A DNA stretch of 64,000 bases from NCBI RefSeq assembly GCF_007752135.1, contig NZ_CP036298.1, positions 5,642,859 to 5,706,858 on the forward strand, written 5' to 3'. Below are positions 18,992 to 27,804 of this stretch, one piece after another. Position numbers and translations under genes: made by a program. The notes below the pieces were generated by a model that saw only the letters and a list, made by a program, of their open reading frames with translations, searched no databases and was not told the DNA's origin. This stretch comes from Aureliella helgolandensis (GTDB lineage Bacteria; Planctomycetota; Planctomycetia; Pirellulales; Pirellulaceae). Position 1 is the stretch's first letter. Each line of letters starts with the position of its first letter.

Positions 18992-19657
18992 ATGAAAATA
19001 CAGTCCTGGATTTCCACAATGTTTACCTTGGTAATGGTAGCAGGAACCGTTGCGACTATTGGTAAAAATGCTTCAGCTCAAGCTCACGACCATGCTCATG
19101 AAGGCCAAGCGCATGGAGATCATGCTCATTCGGGCGAGACCCTTGCATTCCAATTGCCTGAATGGAAGACAATGCACTTCGACGACGCGCAGAAGGCAGC
19201 TCAGCATGCGGAGACAGTCAAGAAGTTGGGTTGCGAGGTGAAGCAAGGCAGTCACGCAGGGCATATCGATTTGAGCTATCGCTGCGCGAACTGGAAAACA
19301 CTCGAGGTTGCCGATCACAAGTTGGCGGACCAATGGTCGAGCTGGCTTGCTGCGTCCGGCTTTGATGTCTCGCATAGTCATATCGACCCCGCTTTTGGTG
19401 CGGGACCAGAGGCAGTCGAATTCAGGCTGGTGGCGTGGAAGCAAATCCACGGTAATGGCTCGCCAGAGGAAGCAAAGTTAGTCGACCAACTCAAGAGAAT
19501 TGGCTGCGACGTGGTAGTCGAAAAGCACCAGGGCCACTCGGACATTCGATTCCGCGCCCCTACATGGCGTGACATTCACCTAGCCGATCACGCTGCCGCA
19601 GGCCAGTGGACAAATTGGCTGAAACAGAATGGATTCGAAGCACGGCACGAACACTGA
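18992..19657 (+). CDS. Exported His-rich protein with two copies of a W-x-x-[IM]-H repeat domain
   Basis: This is a 221-aa secreted protein. Two adjacent ATGs are available; the one at 18992 has the better spacing to GGAGAG. A signal peptide is followed by a His/Ala-rich linker (HDHAHEGQAHGDHAH) and then two tandem domains of about 75 residues. Each begins with a W-K-x-[MI]-H motif, contains a [KR][KR][IL]GC[ED]V segment, a GH-[IS]-D-[IL] strand, a second W-[KR]-x-[IL]-x-[VL]-ADH motif and a W-x-x-W[LI] ending. One Cys and several His recur at equal positions in both copies. I know no named family; periplasmic metal binding is inferred. It follows the second RND pump by about 47 bp. Confidence 0.75.
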   Translation: MKIQSWISTMFTLVMVAGTVATIGKNASAQAHDHAHEGQAHGDHAHSGETLAFQLPEWKTMHFDDAQKAAQHAETVKKLGCEVKQGSHAGHIDLSYRCANWKTLEVADHKLADQWSSWLAASGFDVSHSHIDPAFGAGPEAVEFRLVAWKQIHGNGSPEEAKLVDQLKRIGCDVVVEKHQGHSDIRFRAPTWRDIHLADHAAAGQWTNWLKQNGFEARHEH

Positions 19658-19825
19658 GTTCACAACAAAACAGATTGGAACGGCTAAGCGTTAGGCACCG
19701 GTATCAAAAGGAACCGAGTGCTCGCAAAAGCCCGCACAGAAAAGCAAATACGTGGCCCTGCAGGTATTCACGTTTGTTATCAGAAAAGCCTGCACAAGTT
19801 TCTCACTTTCACTTTGGAGACAATC

Positions 19826-20353
19826 ATGCGTGTTCATTCACTTGCCGTCGTTTTTGCTGGCGGAATCTTTTTACTCACAGCCGGCTGCAGCGGTGATACC
19901 GCCTCGACCGCAGGGAGTTCGTCCGTGGCAGTCGACGGTGGGCCACCCGCGACAGTTGACCTTCACAACCATCCCTCGGAAGGCCCGCATCACGGTACGC
20001 TCGTGGAACTGGGAAACGAAGAATATCATGTTGAGGTCATCCATGACGCTGCGTCGGTCACAGTCTACGTGTTAGATAGTAGCGCCAAGAACGCGGTTCC
20101 TATTGATTCCAGTGACGTAACGATCAACATTTTGCACGATGGTACTCCCGAGCAGTTCAAACTACTTGCGAGCCCTGAGGCAGGCGATCCAAGCGGCAAA
20201 TCATCTCGATTCACGCTGGCGGATGCGGAGTTGGCCGGACATCTCGATGAAGAAGGCGCAGCGCCCAAACTTAGCGTAACGATTAGCGGAACTCCCTATC
20301 GTGGCGAGATCAAGCACGATCACGACCACAGCAGCCACGATCATGCACACTAA
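19826..20353 (+). CDS. His-rich lipoprotein, probable periplasmic metal-binding accessory
   Basis: This is a 175-aa lipoprotein; the start at 19826 is supported by TTGGAG upstream. The signal peptide ends with lipobox TAGC, lipidated Cys25. The mature part carries an SEGPHHGTLVELGNEEYHVE segment, which also appears in modified form in the protein at 39045 (GPHGGLLQLIG...), so the two share a small domain. The C-terminus is a His/Asp tail (HDHDHSSHDHAH). It lies 9 bp upstream of the P1B ATPase at 20363, suggesting translational coupling and supply of or buffering for its metal. The function is inferred from ligands and context. Confidence 0.75.
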   Translation: MRVHSLAVVFAGGIFLLTAGCSGDTASTAGSSSVAVDGGPPATVDLHNHPSEGPHHGTLVELGNEEYHVEVIHDAASVTVYVLDSSAKNAVPIDSSDVTINILHDGTPEQFKLLASPEAGDPSGKSSRFTLADAELAGHLDEEGAAPKLSVTISGTPYRGEIKHDHDHSSHDHAH

Positions 20354-20362
20354 GGCAATAGA

Positions 20363-22867
20363 ATGGGTAACGTGAAGAAGATCAAACTAGAACTGAAGGT
20401 ACTGATGCCGAACGTCCCCGACGCTCAGGATGGGTGTGTGGAGCGTTTGACCGAACTGCTTCGCATTAAGGTTGGGATCGATGACGCTCATGTTACCGAC
20501 GAATCGCATCAGCAGCCGGATCGATTGTGTATTCACTATGACCCAAACAAGGTCTCATTGTCTGAAGTGCGCGACTTTGCGCGACGCGCCGGGGCCGAAC
20601 TTGCACTTCGCTACGGGCATGTGATTCGGCGCATTGAGTCGATGCACGAAGGTCGAGCCTCGGCGATACAATCGCGGCTGTCTCGCATGAAAGGTGTGTT
20701 GGAAGCCGTTGTCTCGGCCGATGGTTCGGTGCGAGTCGAGTTCGATCGCGATCTAACGGACGAAGCTAACATCGCGGCTGTGCTCGCGGATTGGTCTCGC
20801 CAGTCCCAAGCTCATGAGCATGCCACCGACAAGCAGGTGGCTGACCACAAGAAGCACGATCACAAGGAACATGACCATACGGGGCACGATCACGCGCATG
20901 GCGGAATCTTCGGGCCAAGGTCGGAACTGATCTTCGCTATCCTCTGCGGCGTGTTCTTGCTGGCCGGATGGCTGATCGAGACGTTTGCAGATATTAGCGC
21001 ATGGATTCCACTGGGTTGTTACGTTGCAGCCTATGTATTCGGTGGCTACTACACTGTTATTGAAGCGATTGAAAAGATTCGAGCTGGAAAGTTCGAGATC
21101 GACTTTTTGATGATCGTCGCCGCCGCCGGTGCAGCGACACTCGGCGCCTGGGCGGAAGGAGCATTGTTGCTGTTTCTTTTCAGCATCGGCCACGCTCTGG
21201 AAGGCTACGCAATGGGTAAAGCCAAGCGCGCCATCGAAGCCTTGTCCGAACTCGCACCTCGAACGGCTCGCGTTCGACGCGATGCAGCAGAAACGGAAAT
21301 TCCAGTTGAAGAGCTAGTGGTTGGCGACGTCGTCGTCATCAAGCCTGATGAACGAGTCCCAGCCGATGGCTTCGTAATCGCTGGCGAATCCAGCATCAAC
21401 CAAGCACCGATTACCGGGGAGAGTGTTCCTGTCGATAAACGACCGGTCGACGACGCCCAAGCCGCAGCGGCCGATCCCGAATCACTTTCCGCTGAATATC
21501 GTGCCTTCGCTGGCACAATCAATCAGTCCGGGGCCATCGAGATCCAAGTCACCAAGACGGCGGCTGAGAACACGCTCGCCCGCGTTGTGACGATGGTCAG
21601 CGACGCAGAAACACGGGTTTCGCCAACGCAAAAGTTCACAAAGAAATTCGAGCGTTACTTTGTCCCGTCCGTCATCACTGGTGTTGTACTGCTGATGTTT
21701 GCACCATTGGTCATCGACGAAGGTTTTAGCGATTCATTCTACCGAGCGATGGCAGTCCTAGTCGCGGCAAGCCCATGTGCTCTCGCGATCGCAACACCTA
21801 GTGCAGTCTTAAGCGGTGTCGCCCGAGCAGCTCGCGGCGGAATCCTCGTCAAAGGCGGCGGTCCTCTGGAAAGTCTTGGCAGTCTCGACGCGATCGCATT
21901 CGACAAAACCGGAACACTTACCGAAGGCGAACCCAAAGTCACGGACGTTCGCACCGCTGAAGGTGTCGACGAATCGGAACTCTTGCGGATTGCCATCGCC
22001 GTCGAAGACCTTAGCAAACACCCGCTCGCCAAAGCCGTCGTACGCGACGGTAGAAAGAAGTTGGGAGAGGGGGAGTCTGGGAGTGGGGGAGATATTCCAG
22101 AAGCGACCGATTTAAAGAGCATCACGGGGCGTGGAATCCAGGCGACCGTCAAAGGCGACTTGGTTCACATTGGCAAAGACGACCTATTCGCAGAGGTCGA
22201 TGGTCCACCTCTTCCCGATAGCGTGCGATCGATCGTCGAGACGCTCGAACAGAACGGGCGCACGACGATGATCGTACGTCGTGGCGACCGTTACCTCGGC
22301 GTCATCGGACTGATGGACACACCACGCGAAGCATCCAAACGAACGATCGCTCGGCTGCGTGAACTCGGTATCAAACGAATGATCATGATTTCCGGCGACA
22401 ATCAACAAGTCGCCGACGCCGTTGCCAAAGAAGTCGGACTGGACGAGGCTCGCGGCGACCTGATGCCCGATGACAAAGTCACCGAAATCAAGAAGCTGCA
22501 AAGCGAAGGCGGCGTTGCAATGGTTGGTGACGGAGTCAATGACGCCCCCGCGATGGCATCTGCTTCGGTCGGCATCGCCATGGGAGCCGCCGGCAGCGAC
22601 GTCGCCCTGGAAACCGCAGACGTAGCGCTGATGGCCGACAACCTCGACCACCTCCCACTCGCGATTGGACTGAGCCGCGCCACTCGACGCATCATCCGTC
22701 AAAATCTCCTGATGAGTTTGGGCATGGTCGCGTTCCTGGTTCCCGCGACGATCTTTGGCCTCAACATCGGTCCAGCAGTCGCCCTGCATGAAGGCTCCAC
22801 ACTCGTTGTAGTCTTCAATGCTTTGCGGTTGCTTGCCTATCAATCGCCATCAACGGAAAAGGAATAG
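20363..22867 (+). CDS. P1B-type metal-transporting ATPase, SPC/HEGST class
   Basis: This is an inner-membrane ATP-driven cation exporter of 834 aa. The N-terminus has two regions resembling degenerate HMA folds without CxxC motifs, then a His/Asp-rich linker (about residues 160-185, many HDH units). Core motifs are complete: ITGESVP (about 351), SPC in the membrane (about 469), DKTGT (about 513), SKHPLA, GDGVNDAP (about 722) and a last-helix HEGSTLVVVFNALRLL (about 810). SPC plus HEG[GS][ST] defines the P1B-4 group, linked to Co, Zn or Fe export, not the CPC group of the ATPase at 6066. A Gly/Glu/Ser insert at about 565-575 is encoded by a G-rich repeat. Its 3' third is duplicated at 23681. 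Confidence 0.93.
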   Translation: MGNVKKIKLELKVLMPNVPDAQDGCVERLTELLRIKVGIDDAHVTDESHQQPDRLCIHYDPNKVSLSEVRDFARRAGAELALRYGHVIRRIESMHEGRASAIQSRLSRMKGVLEAVVSADGSVRVEFDRDLTDEANIAAVLADWSRQSQAHEHATDKQVADHKKHDHKEHDHTGHDHAHGGIFGPRSELIFAILCGVFLLAGWLIETFADISAWIPLGCYVAAYVFGGYYTVIEAIEKIRAGKFEIDFLMIVAAAGAATLGAWAEGALLLFLFSIGHALEGYAMGKAKRAIEALSELAPRTARVRRDAAETEIPVEELVVGDVVVIKPDERVPADGFVIAGESSINQAPITGESVPVDKRPVDDAQAAAADPESLSAEYRAFAGTINQSGAIEIQVTKTAAENTLARVVTMVSDAETRVSPTQKFTKKFERYFVPSVITGVVLLMFAPLVIDEGFSDSFYRAMAVLVAASPCALAIATPSAVLSGVARAARGGILVKGGGPLESLGSLDAIAFDKTGTLTEGEPKVTDVRTAEGVDESELLRIAIAVEDLSKHPLAKAVVRDGRKKLGEGESGSGGDIPEATDLKSITGRGIQATVKGDLVHIGKDDLFAEVDGPPLPDSVRSIVETLEQNGRTTMIVRRGDRYLGVIGLMDTPREASKRTIARLRELGIKRMIMISGDNQQVADAVAKEVGLDEARGDLMPDDKVTEIKKLQSEGGVAMVGDGVNDAPAMASASVGIAMGAAGSDVALETADVALMADNLDHLPLAIGLSRATRRIIRQNLLMSLGMVAFLVPATIFGLNIGPAVALHEGSTLVVVFNALRLLAYQSPSTEKE
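22061..22090 (+). repeat. G-rich purine repeat inside the ATPase gene
   Basis: A strongly strand-asymmetric run of G and A interrupted by TCT, in frame, adds Gly/Glu/Ser residues to the nucleotide-binding domain. It contains GGGAGTCTGGGAG (22071-22083), a 13-mer that reappears at 24487-24499, just past the end of the truncated ATPase copy. The homology between the two ATPase copies begins immediately after this run. Confidence 0.7.
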
Positions 22868-22871
22868 ACGA

Positions 22872-23066
22872 ATGGAACTGAAACATAACTTACTCGGCCT
22901 GCTGGAAGGGGTGGTCTGGTACTTTTTTATCTACTACTTCCTGCTGACATTGAAAAAGCCGGATCGGAATTTGTGGATTGCATCAGCGATTTTACTCGCA
23001 CTATTTTACCTCGGTTTCGTGCTCTGCCCGTGGGTGAGACATACTCCAGCGTGGCAGGGACTTTGA
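22872..23066 (+). CDS. Small two-helix membrane protein
   Basis: This is a 64-aa protein starting 4 bp after the stop of the P1B ATPase, so probably translationally coupled. It contains two hydrophobic stretches (GVVWYFFIYYFLLTL and IASAILLALFYLGFVLC) and little else. I do not recognise the family. Its position between the ATPase and a membrane methyltransferase, with 3 bp to the next start, argues that it is a real gene and possibly a small accessory subunit. Confidence 0.6.
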   Translation: MELKHNLLGLLEGVVWYFFIYYFLLTLKKPDRNLWIASAILLALFYLGFVLCPWVRHTPAWQGL

Positions 23067-23069
23067 ATC

Positions 23070-23648
23070 GTGTTGCTGATTCTCTTTATCCTGACCGCGA
23101 TCCTGCTGGTCGTCGTCAATGGTATGCTCGCCTATTCGGTTGTCAGACCGTCACAGCGCATCTGGCCTCCGCCAGCACAACAGACGTGGCAATACTATGT
23201 CGTGTGGTTACTCACCATTCTTTGCTTCGGCGGCTTCATTGTCGTGGGACTCGTCGACTGGAACAGCTTTGAATGGTCGCCTTGGTTTCGTTGGCCCGTG
23301 GGAGTCGGCCTGATCGTTGTCGGGAACATTCTCGCTTGGGTTGGCGTTCGTCAGTTGAGTCTGAAGACGACCTCCGGCCACGCAGGGCAACTTGTCACGG
23401 AAGGACTCTATAAGCACAGCCGGAACCCGCAATACATTGGGGACATCACAATCATCGCTGGCTGGGCGATCCTTTCAGCTTCACCATGGGCGATCCCGTT
23501 GTGTCTCGGTGGCATCGCGGCATTTGTTATAACGCCGTTCGCGGAAGAGCCATGGCTGGAAGAACTTCATGGTGACGCCTATCGAGGGTATCGCCTCCGA
23601 GTGCCGCGATTCTTCGGCATTCGCTCGTTGTACCGCAATCTCGAGTAA
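23070..23648 (+). CDS. Membrane methyltransferase of the isoprenylcysteine carboxyl methyltransferase-like family
   Basis: This is a 192-aa integral membrane protein starting with GTG, with CAGGGA upstream. It has about five hydrophobic segments. The C-terminal half carries the family pattern: a GxYKHSRNPQYIGD motif, a hydrophobic helix, then EEPWLEELHGDAYRGYRLRVPRF, which matches the ICMT/phospholipid-methyltransferase-like group (family knowledge; E-x-x-L...Y-x-x-Y-x-x-x-V-x-R-F). These enzymes use SAM on membrane-associated substrates, and members are often found beside metal-efflux genes with unknown substrate. It lies between two copies of the ATPase 3' end. Confidence 0.8.
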   Translation: MLLILFILTAILLVVVNGMLAYSVVRPSQRIWPPPAQQTWQYYVVWLLTILCFGGFIVVGLVDWNSFEWSPWFRWPVGVGLIVVGNILAWVGVRQLSLKTTSGHAGQLVTEGLYKHSRNPQYIGDITIIAGWAILSASPWAIPLCLGGIAAFVITPFAEEPWLEELHGDAYRGYRLRVPRFFGIRSLYRNLE

Positions 23649-23680
23649 AGACAGAACAGCCATCAACAATTCGTAATGAA

Positions 23681-24475
23681 ATCGGCGATATTCCAGAAGC
23701 GACTGATTTGAAGAGCATTACCGGCCGTGGGATTCAAGCGTCCGTCGAAGGCGACTTGGTTCACATTGGCAAAGACGACCTATTCGCGGAGGTCGATGGT
23801 CCACCGCTCTCCGATAGCGTGCGTTCGATCGTCGAGTCGCTCGAACAAAACGGACGCACGACGATGATCGTTCGTCGCGGCGAGCGTTATCTTGGCGTCA
23901 TCGGTTTGATGGATACGCCTCGCGAAGCGTCCAAGCGAACGATCGCTCGACTGCGTGAACTCGGTATCAAACGAATGATTATGATTTCAGGCGACAATCA
24001 GCAAGTCGCCGACGCCGTCGCCAAGGAAGTTGGCCTGGACGAAGCTCGCGGCGACTTGATGCCAGAAGACAAGGTGGCTGAAATCAAGAAGCTGCAAAGC
24101 GAAGGCGGCGTTGCGATGGTAGGTGACGGAGTCAACGACGCCCCCGCGATGGCATCTGCTTCGGTCGGCATCGCCATGGGCGCAGCCGGTAGCGATGTCG
24201 CCCTCGAAACCGCCGACGTCGCCCTCATGGCTGACAACCTGGACCAACTCCCACTCGCCATCGGACTTAGCCGCGCCACCCGCCGCATCATTCGTCAAAA
24301 CTTATGGATGAGTCTCGGCATGGTTGTCTTCCTTGTTCCCGCAACGATTCTCGGTCTCAACATCGGTCCCGCCGTTGCCCTTCACGAAGGCTCGACTCTT
24401 GTCGTCGTCTTCAATGCACTACGGCTGCTTGCTTATCAGCCCCCTCTGCGAACAATGAACAGTGATGTCGCTTAA
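23681..24475 (+). pseudogene. Truncated second copy of the P1B-4 ATPase 3' end
   Basis: From GATATTCC at about 23684 to about 24450 this stretch matches the end of the ATPase at 20363 (from about 22088 to 22850) at roughly nineteen of twenty amino acids, while the DNA differs mostly at third codon positions. The open frame (usable TTG at 23708) encodes about 255 aa. It contains the hinge GDGVNDAP and the final HEGST helix, but lacks the metal channel with SPC, the actuator domain and the DKTGT aspartate, so it cannot pump alone. The bias toward synonymous differences suggests it is the relic of a formerly complete paralogue and not a fresh partial duplication. Whether the fragment is still translated is unknown. 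Confidence 0.85.
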
Positions 24476-24486
24476 TGATCAGCGTT

Positions 24487-24532
24487 GGGAGTCTGGGAGC
24501 GTCGCAATCCTCCACTCCCCGTCTCCCCATCT
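24487..24532. repeat. G-rich 13-mer followed by C-rich stretch
   Basis: GGGAGTCTGGGAG (24487-24499) repeats a 13-mer found in the intact ATPase gene at 22071. A complementary-style pyrimidine stretch (CTCCACTCCCCGTCTCCCC) follows at about 24510. The pair could form a hairpin and looks like a small dispersed repeat rather than coding DNA. Confidence 0.5.
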
Positions 24533-24727
24533 CTTCGACTTTGAGAGGTAATTCCAGAAAAATCCCAATTTCCGTGAAGAAACGCCCTCGGCGTAGCATC
24601 TAAACCAGCAATGTTAGACACTCGATGCGGTTAAGACGCACTGTACCTCGGTTGGCGAGTCGGACTTTGCTAGCCTCGTGAGTTGCAACGCATCCCCGAT
24701 GATCCCTGTATGAAGGACGATTTGAAG

Positions 24728-25351
24728 ATGATGAAAACACGATTCCCCTTGTTGGTCTTGGCAATGGCCGTTCTCGCCAGCGGTTTCAGCACGACTTCGG
24801 CCACCGGCCATGAAGGCCACGATCACGAAGCCATGCAAAAGGCTGAGAAGAAGATCTCTGACACACTGGCTAAATTGCCAGCCGAAGATCAAAAGCTCGC
24901 TGCGGCCCAGCGATTTTGCCCGATGATGGCGTACAGCCGACTGGGCGCAATGGGCGCGCCAATCAAGCTGACCATCGAAGGCAAGCCTGTTTTCGTATGC
25001 TGCAAAGGTTGCATTGACGATGCGAAGGCTGGCGGTACGGCAACCGTCAAGATAACTGAGAAATTGAAAGATGCTTCTGCCGAGCTCGCTAAGCTTCCCC
25101 CTGCCGAACGTGCCGCCGCGGAAGCACAAAAATACTGTGCGATCAACACTAAGGGGCTTCTTGGCTCGATGGGCGCTCCAATCAAGCTAGAGATCGATGG
25201 CAAGCCAGTCTATCTGTGCTGTGGCGGTTGCACTAAGAAAGCTCAGGCCAATCCTGCTGCTACGCTCGCCAAGGTCGAAGAGCTCAAGAAGCCTGGCATG
25301 AAGGAAGGTCACGATCACGGCGACAAGGATCACGCCGATCACAAGAAGTAG
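24728..25351 (+). CDS. Exported protein with two Cys...CCxGC metal-binding modules
   Basis: This is a 207-aa secreted protein; the start at 24728 directly precedes the signal peptide, with AAGGA upstream. A His-rich linker is followed by two modules of the form C...G-x-MG-xP-IK-[LV]-x-[IV]-[ED]-G-K-P-V-[FY]-[VL]-CC-x-GC: C64/C91-C92-C95 and C137/C164-C165-C168. Helical spacers (AKLPxAExxxAAAQ) precede both, and a His/Asp/Lys tail closes the protein. The same module occurs in genes at 38594 and 39045 and in a pseudogene at 29026. The Cys arrangement resembles TRASH/YHS-type zinc or copper binding folds, but that is an inference. It probably buffers metal in the periplasm. Confidence 0.8.
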   Translation: MMKTRFPLLVLAMAVLASGFSTTSATGHEGHDHEAMQKAEKKISDTLAKLPAEDQKLAAAQRFCPMMAYSRLGAMGAPIKLTIEGKPVFVCCKGCIDDAKAGGTATVKITEKLKDASAELAKLPPAERAAAEAQKYCAINTKGLLGSMGAPIKLEIDGKPVYLCCGGCTKKAQANPAATLAKVEELKKPGMKEGHDHGDKDHADHKK

Positions 25352-25429
25352 CAAAGAGGTGGCGTGGGAGGAATCGAAGATACCTATTCACCTCGCATCA
25401 CTATGACCTAGTTGACTAAAGTTTATTAG

Positions 25430-25476
25430 ACCGCAGCGATGCGTACCGTAATGGTGCATGGCGTTGCGGTTTTTTC
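25430..25476 (+). terminator. Rho-independent terminator
   Basis: The arms ACCGCAGCGATGC (from 25430) and GCATGGCGTTGCGGT (to 25470) pair with one small bulge and are followed by a run of six T residues. It sits about 80 bp after the stop of the metal-binding gene at 24728. The rest of the 25352-25801 gap shows no gene. Confidence 0.65.
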
Positions 25477-25801
25477 GTTTATTGCTCAGCTTGCGTCGGC
25501 AATTGTTTTTGTGATTTCCTGCAGATAGTGGTAGTGAAATGCGGCTAACGTTTTCTGCAGACACTGGTCGGCTGCGGACTTCCAATACTGCTGACTTATC
25601 GTTCTGCCACTGTTCGGCGTCAGCCAACGTATCACGTTGACCACGTTCATTCTACGGATGATTAGGTGCCATCAGTTAACGAAGCACGGACACTTGAGCC
25701 GCCATTGCGACTAGTCTACTTCCACATCCCTGGCGGCGCGCCATTTGCAGACGAGTCAGCAGCGAGGACGCAAATCTTGAACACAAGAGACAAGGTCGGA
25801 T

Positions 25802-27151
25802 ATGAGCAATGCAGAGTCATCTGGTAACTACGAAAAAAATAGTCTGTCAGTAACTGGATCAGTTGCGATGGGTACCGGAGTGATGATCGGTGCGGGAATT
25901 TTCGCCCTCACCGGTCAAGTTGCCGAGCAGGCGGGCGGACTATTTCCGCTTGCTTTTCTGGCTGCAGGTATGGTGGCGGGATTTAGTGCTTACAGCTACG
26001 TCAAGATGGCCGAGCATTACCCGTCTGCAGGTGGTATCGCTATGTTCTTGATGAAAGCCTATGGCAAGGGTACGGTCACCGCAGCCATGTCCTTGTTGAT
26101 GTACTTCTCCATGGTTATCAACGAAAGTCTTGTTGCTAGAACGTTCGGAACGTACACGTTGCAGTTGTTCGATGCCAAGGACAACCGGTTTCTTGTACCA
26201 GTTCTGGGCGTTGGACTCCTTGTCGCCGCCTTCATCGTCAACATTCTCGGCAACAAGTTTATTAGTACCTTTTCAACGGTGTCCGCCGCAATCAAGATCT
26301 CAGGTATCTTGATTTTTGCCGCCGCAGGTTTATGGGTGTCTGGGCTGACATTTGAAAGTGTTGGCGTCACGGAACGAACATCCGCTGGCAGCTTCCTGTC
26401 GGCGACAGCTCTCGCCCTTCTAGCATATAAAGGTTTTACAACCATCACCAACAGTGGATCGGAGATTAAGGAACCGAAGAAGAACATTGGTCGATCGATC
26501 ATCCTCTCGCTATCGGTCTGTTTGGTGGTTTATCTGCTCGTTGCCTTTGCCGTCGCAGGCAATCTTTCCGTTGCTGAGATCATTAAGAACCGTGACTATG
26601 CTCTGGCGGAAGCGGCGCGCCCGGCGTTTGGTCAATGGGGGACTTACTTCACGGTGGGCCTGGCGATTGTAGCGACAATTTCGGGGCTAATCGCCAGCAC
26701 CTTTGCCGTGTCACGCATGTTGGCGATGCTCAGTGAGATGAAGCTCGTGCCACACAAGCACTTCGGAATGCCCGGCAATATTCAAAAACACACACTAGTC
26801 TACACCGTCGTTTTCGCGATCACGCTGACGATCCTATTCGACCTGTCACGAATCGCATCACTGGGAGCGATTTTCTACATCGTCATGGATATGGCGGTGC
26901 ACTGGGGCGTATTGCGTCATGTGCATGACAAAGTAAAGGCAAACCGCTGGATACCGGTGATCGCATTGCTTTTAGATGTCATGATACTCGGCGTTTTTCT
27001 ATGGATGAAGGCTACTAGTGATATGCTGGTTATTTGGGTCGCATTGGGGGGGATTCTGTTCATCTTCGTTGGTGAAAAGCTGTTCTTGTCGTGGAAAAAA
27101 GAAGACGGCGAGCCACTACATGCGGACGGCCATTCTGCGCAGAGGGTTTGA
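25802..27151 (+). CDS. APC-family amino acid/polyamine permease
   Basis: This is an integral membrane transporter of 449 aa with about twelve hydrophobic segments. The first helix contains the glycine-rich substrate-site pattern GxGVMIGAGIFALTGQ, typical of the amino acid-polyamine-organocation superfamily. The loop FTTITNSGSEIKEPKKNIGRSI corresponds to the conserved helix 6-7 region with the charged E[IV]xxPxxxIxRA motif. The substrate cannot be read from sequence. It has no obvious link with metal resistance and stands alone on its strand. The C-terminus ends in a short acidic/His segment. Confidence 0.88.
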   Translation: MSNAESSGNYEKNSLSVTGSVAMGTGVMIGAGIFALTGQVAEQAGGLFPLAFLAAGMVAGFSAYSYVKMAEHYPSAGGIAMFLMKAYGKGTVTAAMSLLMYFSMVINESLVARTFGTYTLQLFDAKDNRFLVPVLGVGLLVAAFIVNILGNKFISTFSTVSAAIKISGILIFAAAGLWVSGLTFESVGVTERTSAGSFLSATALALLAYKGFTTITNSGSEIKEPKKNIGRSIILSLSVCLVVYLLVAFAVAGNLSVAEIIKNRDYALAEAARPAFGQWGTYFTVGLAIVATISGLIASTFAVSRMLAMLSEMKLVPHKHFGMPGNIQKHTLVYTVVFAITLTILFDLSRIASLGAIFYIVMDMAVHWGVLRHVHDKVKANRWIPVIALLLDVMILGVFLWMKATSDMLVIWVALGGILFIFVGEKLFLSWKKEDGEPLHADGHSAQRV

Positions 27152-27271
27152 AAACCAAACTGTAGGTATATCTTGGATGAGGATTCTGCGCCAATCTGCT
27201 GGCCCAACGTACTAAGTATGGACATCAAGGTCGACGAACTACAGAGAATGCAAACCAAGATCAAAATATAG

Positions 27272-27547
27272 TTGCTGGATATCGGCGGTGAAGGACGCTA
27301 CGAGAACGCATGGAATTTGAATCCTCGATCGCTGAAAACGATCGGGACGGAGAAGGGACTTGCCATCTCACGTCACATTCTGGGGCGCGGCGAGTGCATT
27401 CCGTTGCCTGATGGATGCGTCCAACAGATCATGATGGAACGAGCACCCTTGCGTCGAGCCGCCGTCTTCGAGATGGTTCGTGTGATCGTGCCCGCCGGCA
27501 CCATCATCCGCGGAGTTAAGGCGATTATTCCTTCGCATCAGTTATGA
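27272..27547 (+). CDS. Short SAM-methyltransferase-like fragment
   Basis: This is a 91-aa open frame with a TTG start. It begins LDIGGEGRYENAWNLNP, resembling motif I of class I SAM-dependent methyltransferases, and continues with a GxGECIPLPDGCVQQI segment and an RVIVPAGTII strand like the later core strands. It is far too short for a full enzyme, so it may be a remnant or a minimal stand-alone domain. Some tens of bases further, at about 27583-27664, another frame reads DYAVRWGDFLAKQGKLSQ before a stop, possibly part of the same decayed gene. Low confidence. Confidence 0.35.
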   Translation: MLDIGGEGRYENAWNLNPRSLKTIGTEKGLAISRHILGRGECIPLPDGCVQQIMMERAPLRRAAVFEMVRVIVPAGTIIRGVKAIIPSHQL

Positions 27548-27753
27548 AGCGGGGATACCGCCGAAGTGTGTTAGCAGTCAGAGGCAGGCCTGGACAAACT
27601 TCGGTAGCGACTATGCAGTCCGCTGGGGCGATTTCTTGGCCAAGCAGGGCAAGCTTTCTCAATAAGCTGTTGGGATGGAGTTAACTACACCTCCTATCAA
27701 ACCAATTCTTAGCTGCATTAGTCGCAGTTTTTTCACAAAATGCGACGTCCCCC

Positions 27754-27785
27754 TTGACTCCGTACCGTAGTACGGAGTCGATAAT
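27754..27785 (+). promoter_or_regulatory. MerR-type overlapping promoter/operator
   Basis: The -35 box TTGACT (27754-27759) overlaps a perfect inverted repeat, GACTCCGTAC (27756-27765) / GTACGGAGTC (27770-27779) around a CGTA centre. A -10-like GATAAT follows at 27780-27785, giving a 20-bp spacer. Over-long spacers spanned by a dyad are the hallmark of promoters twisted open by MerR-family activators, and the arms closely match the mer operator pattern. It lies 20 bases before the regulator's own start, so the operon is probably autoregulated. Confidence 0.85.
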
Positions 27786-27804
27786 GAAGGGTAAGGAGAC
27801 AGTC

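Noticed and set aside
27754-27804. Longer MerR reading frame starting with TTG at 27754
   Set aside because: That TTG is the -35 box of the MerR-type promoter; AAGGAG and ATG at 27805 give the true start.
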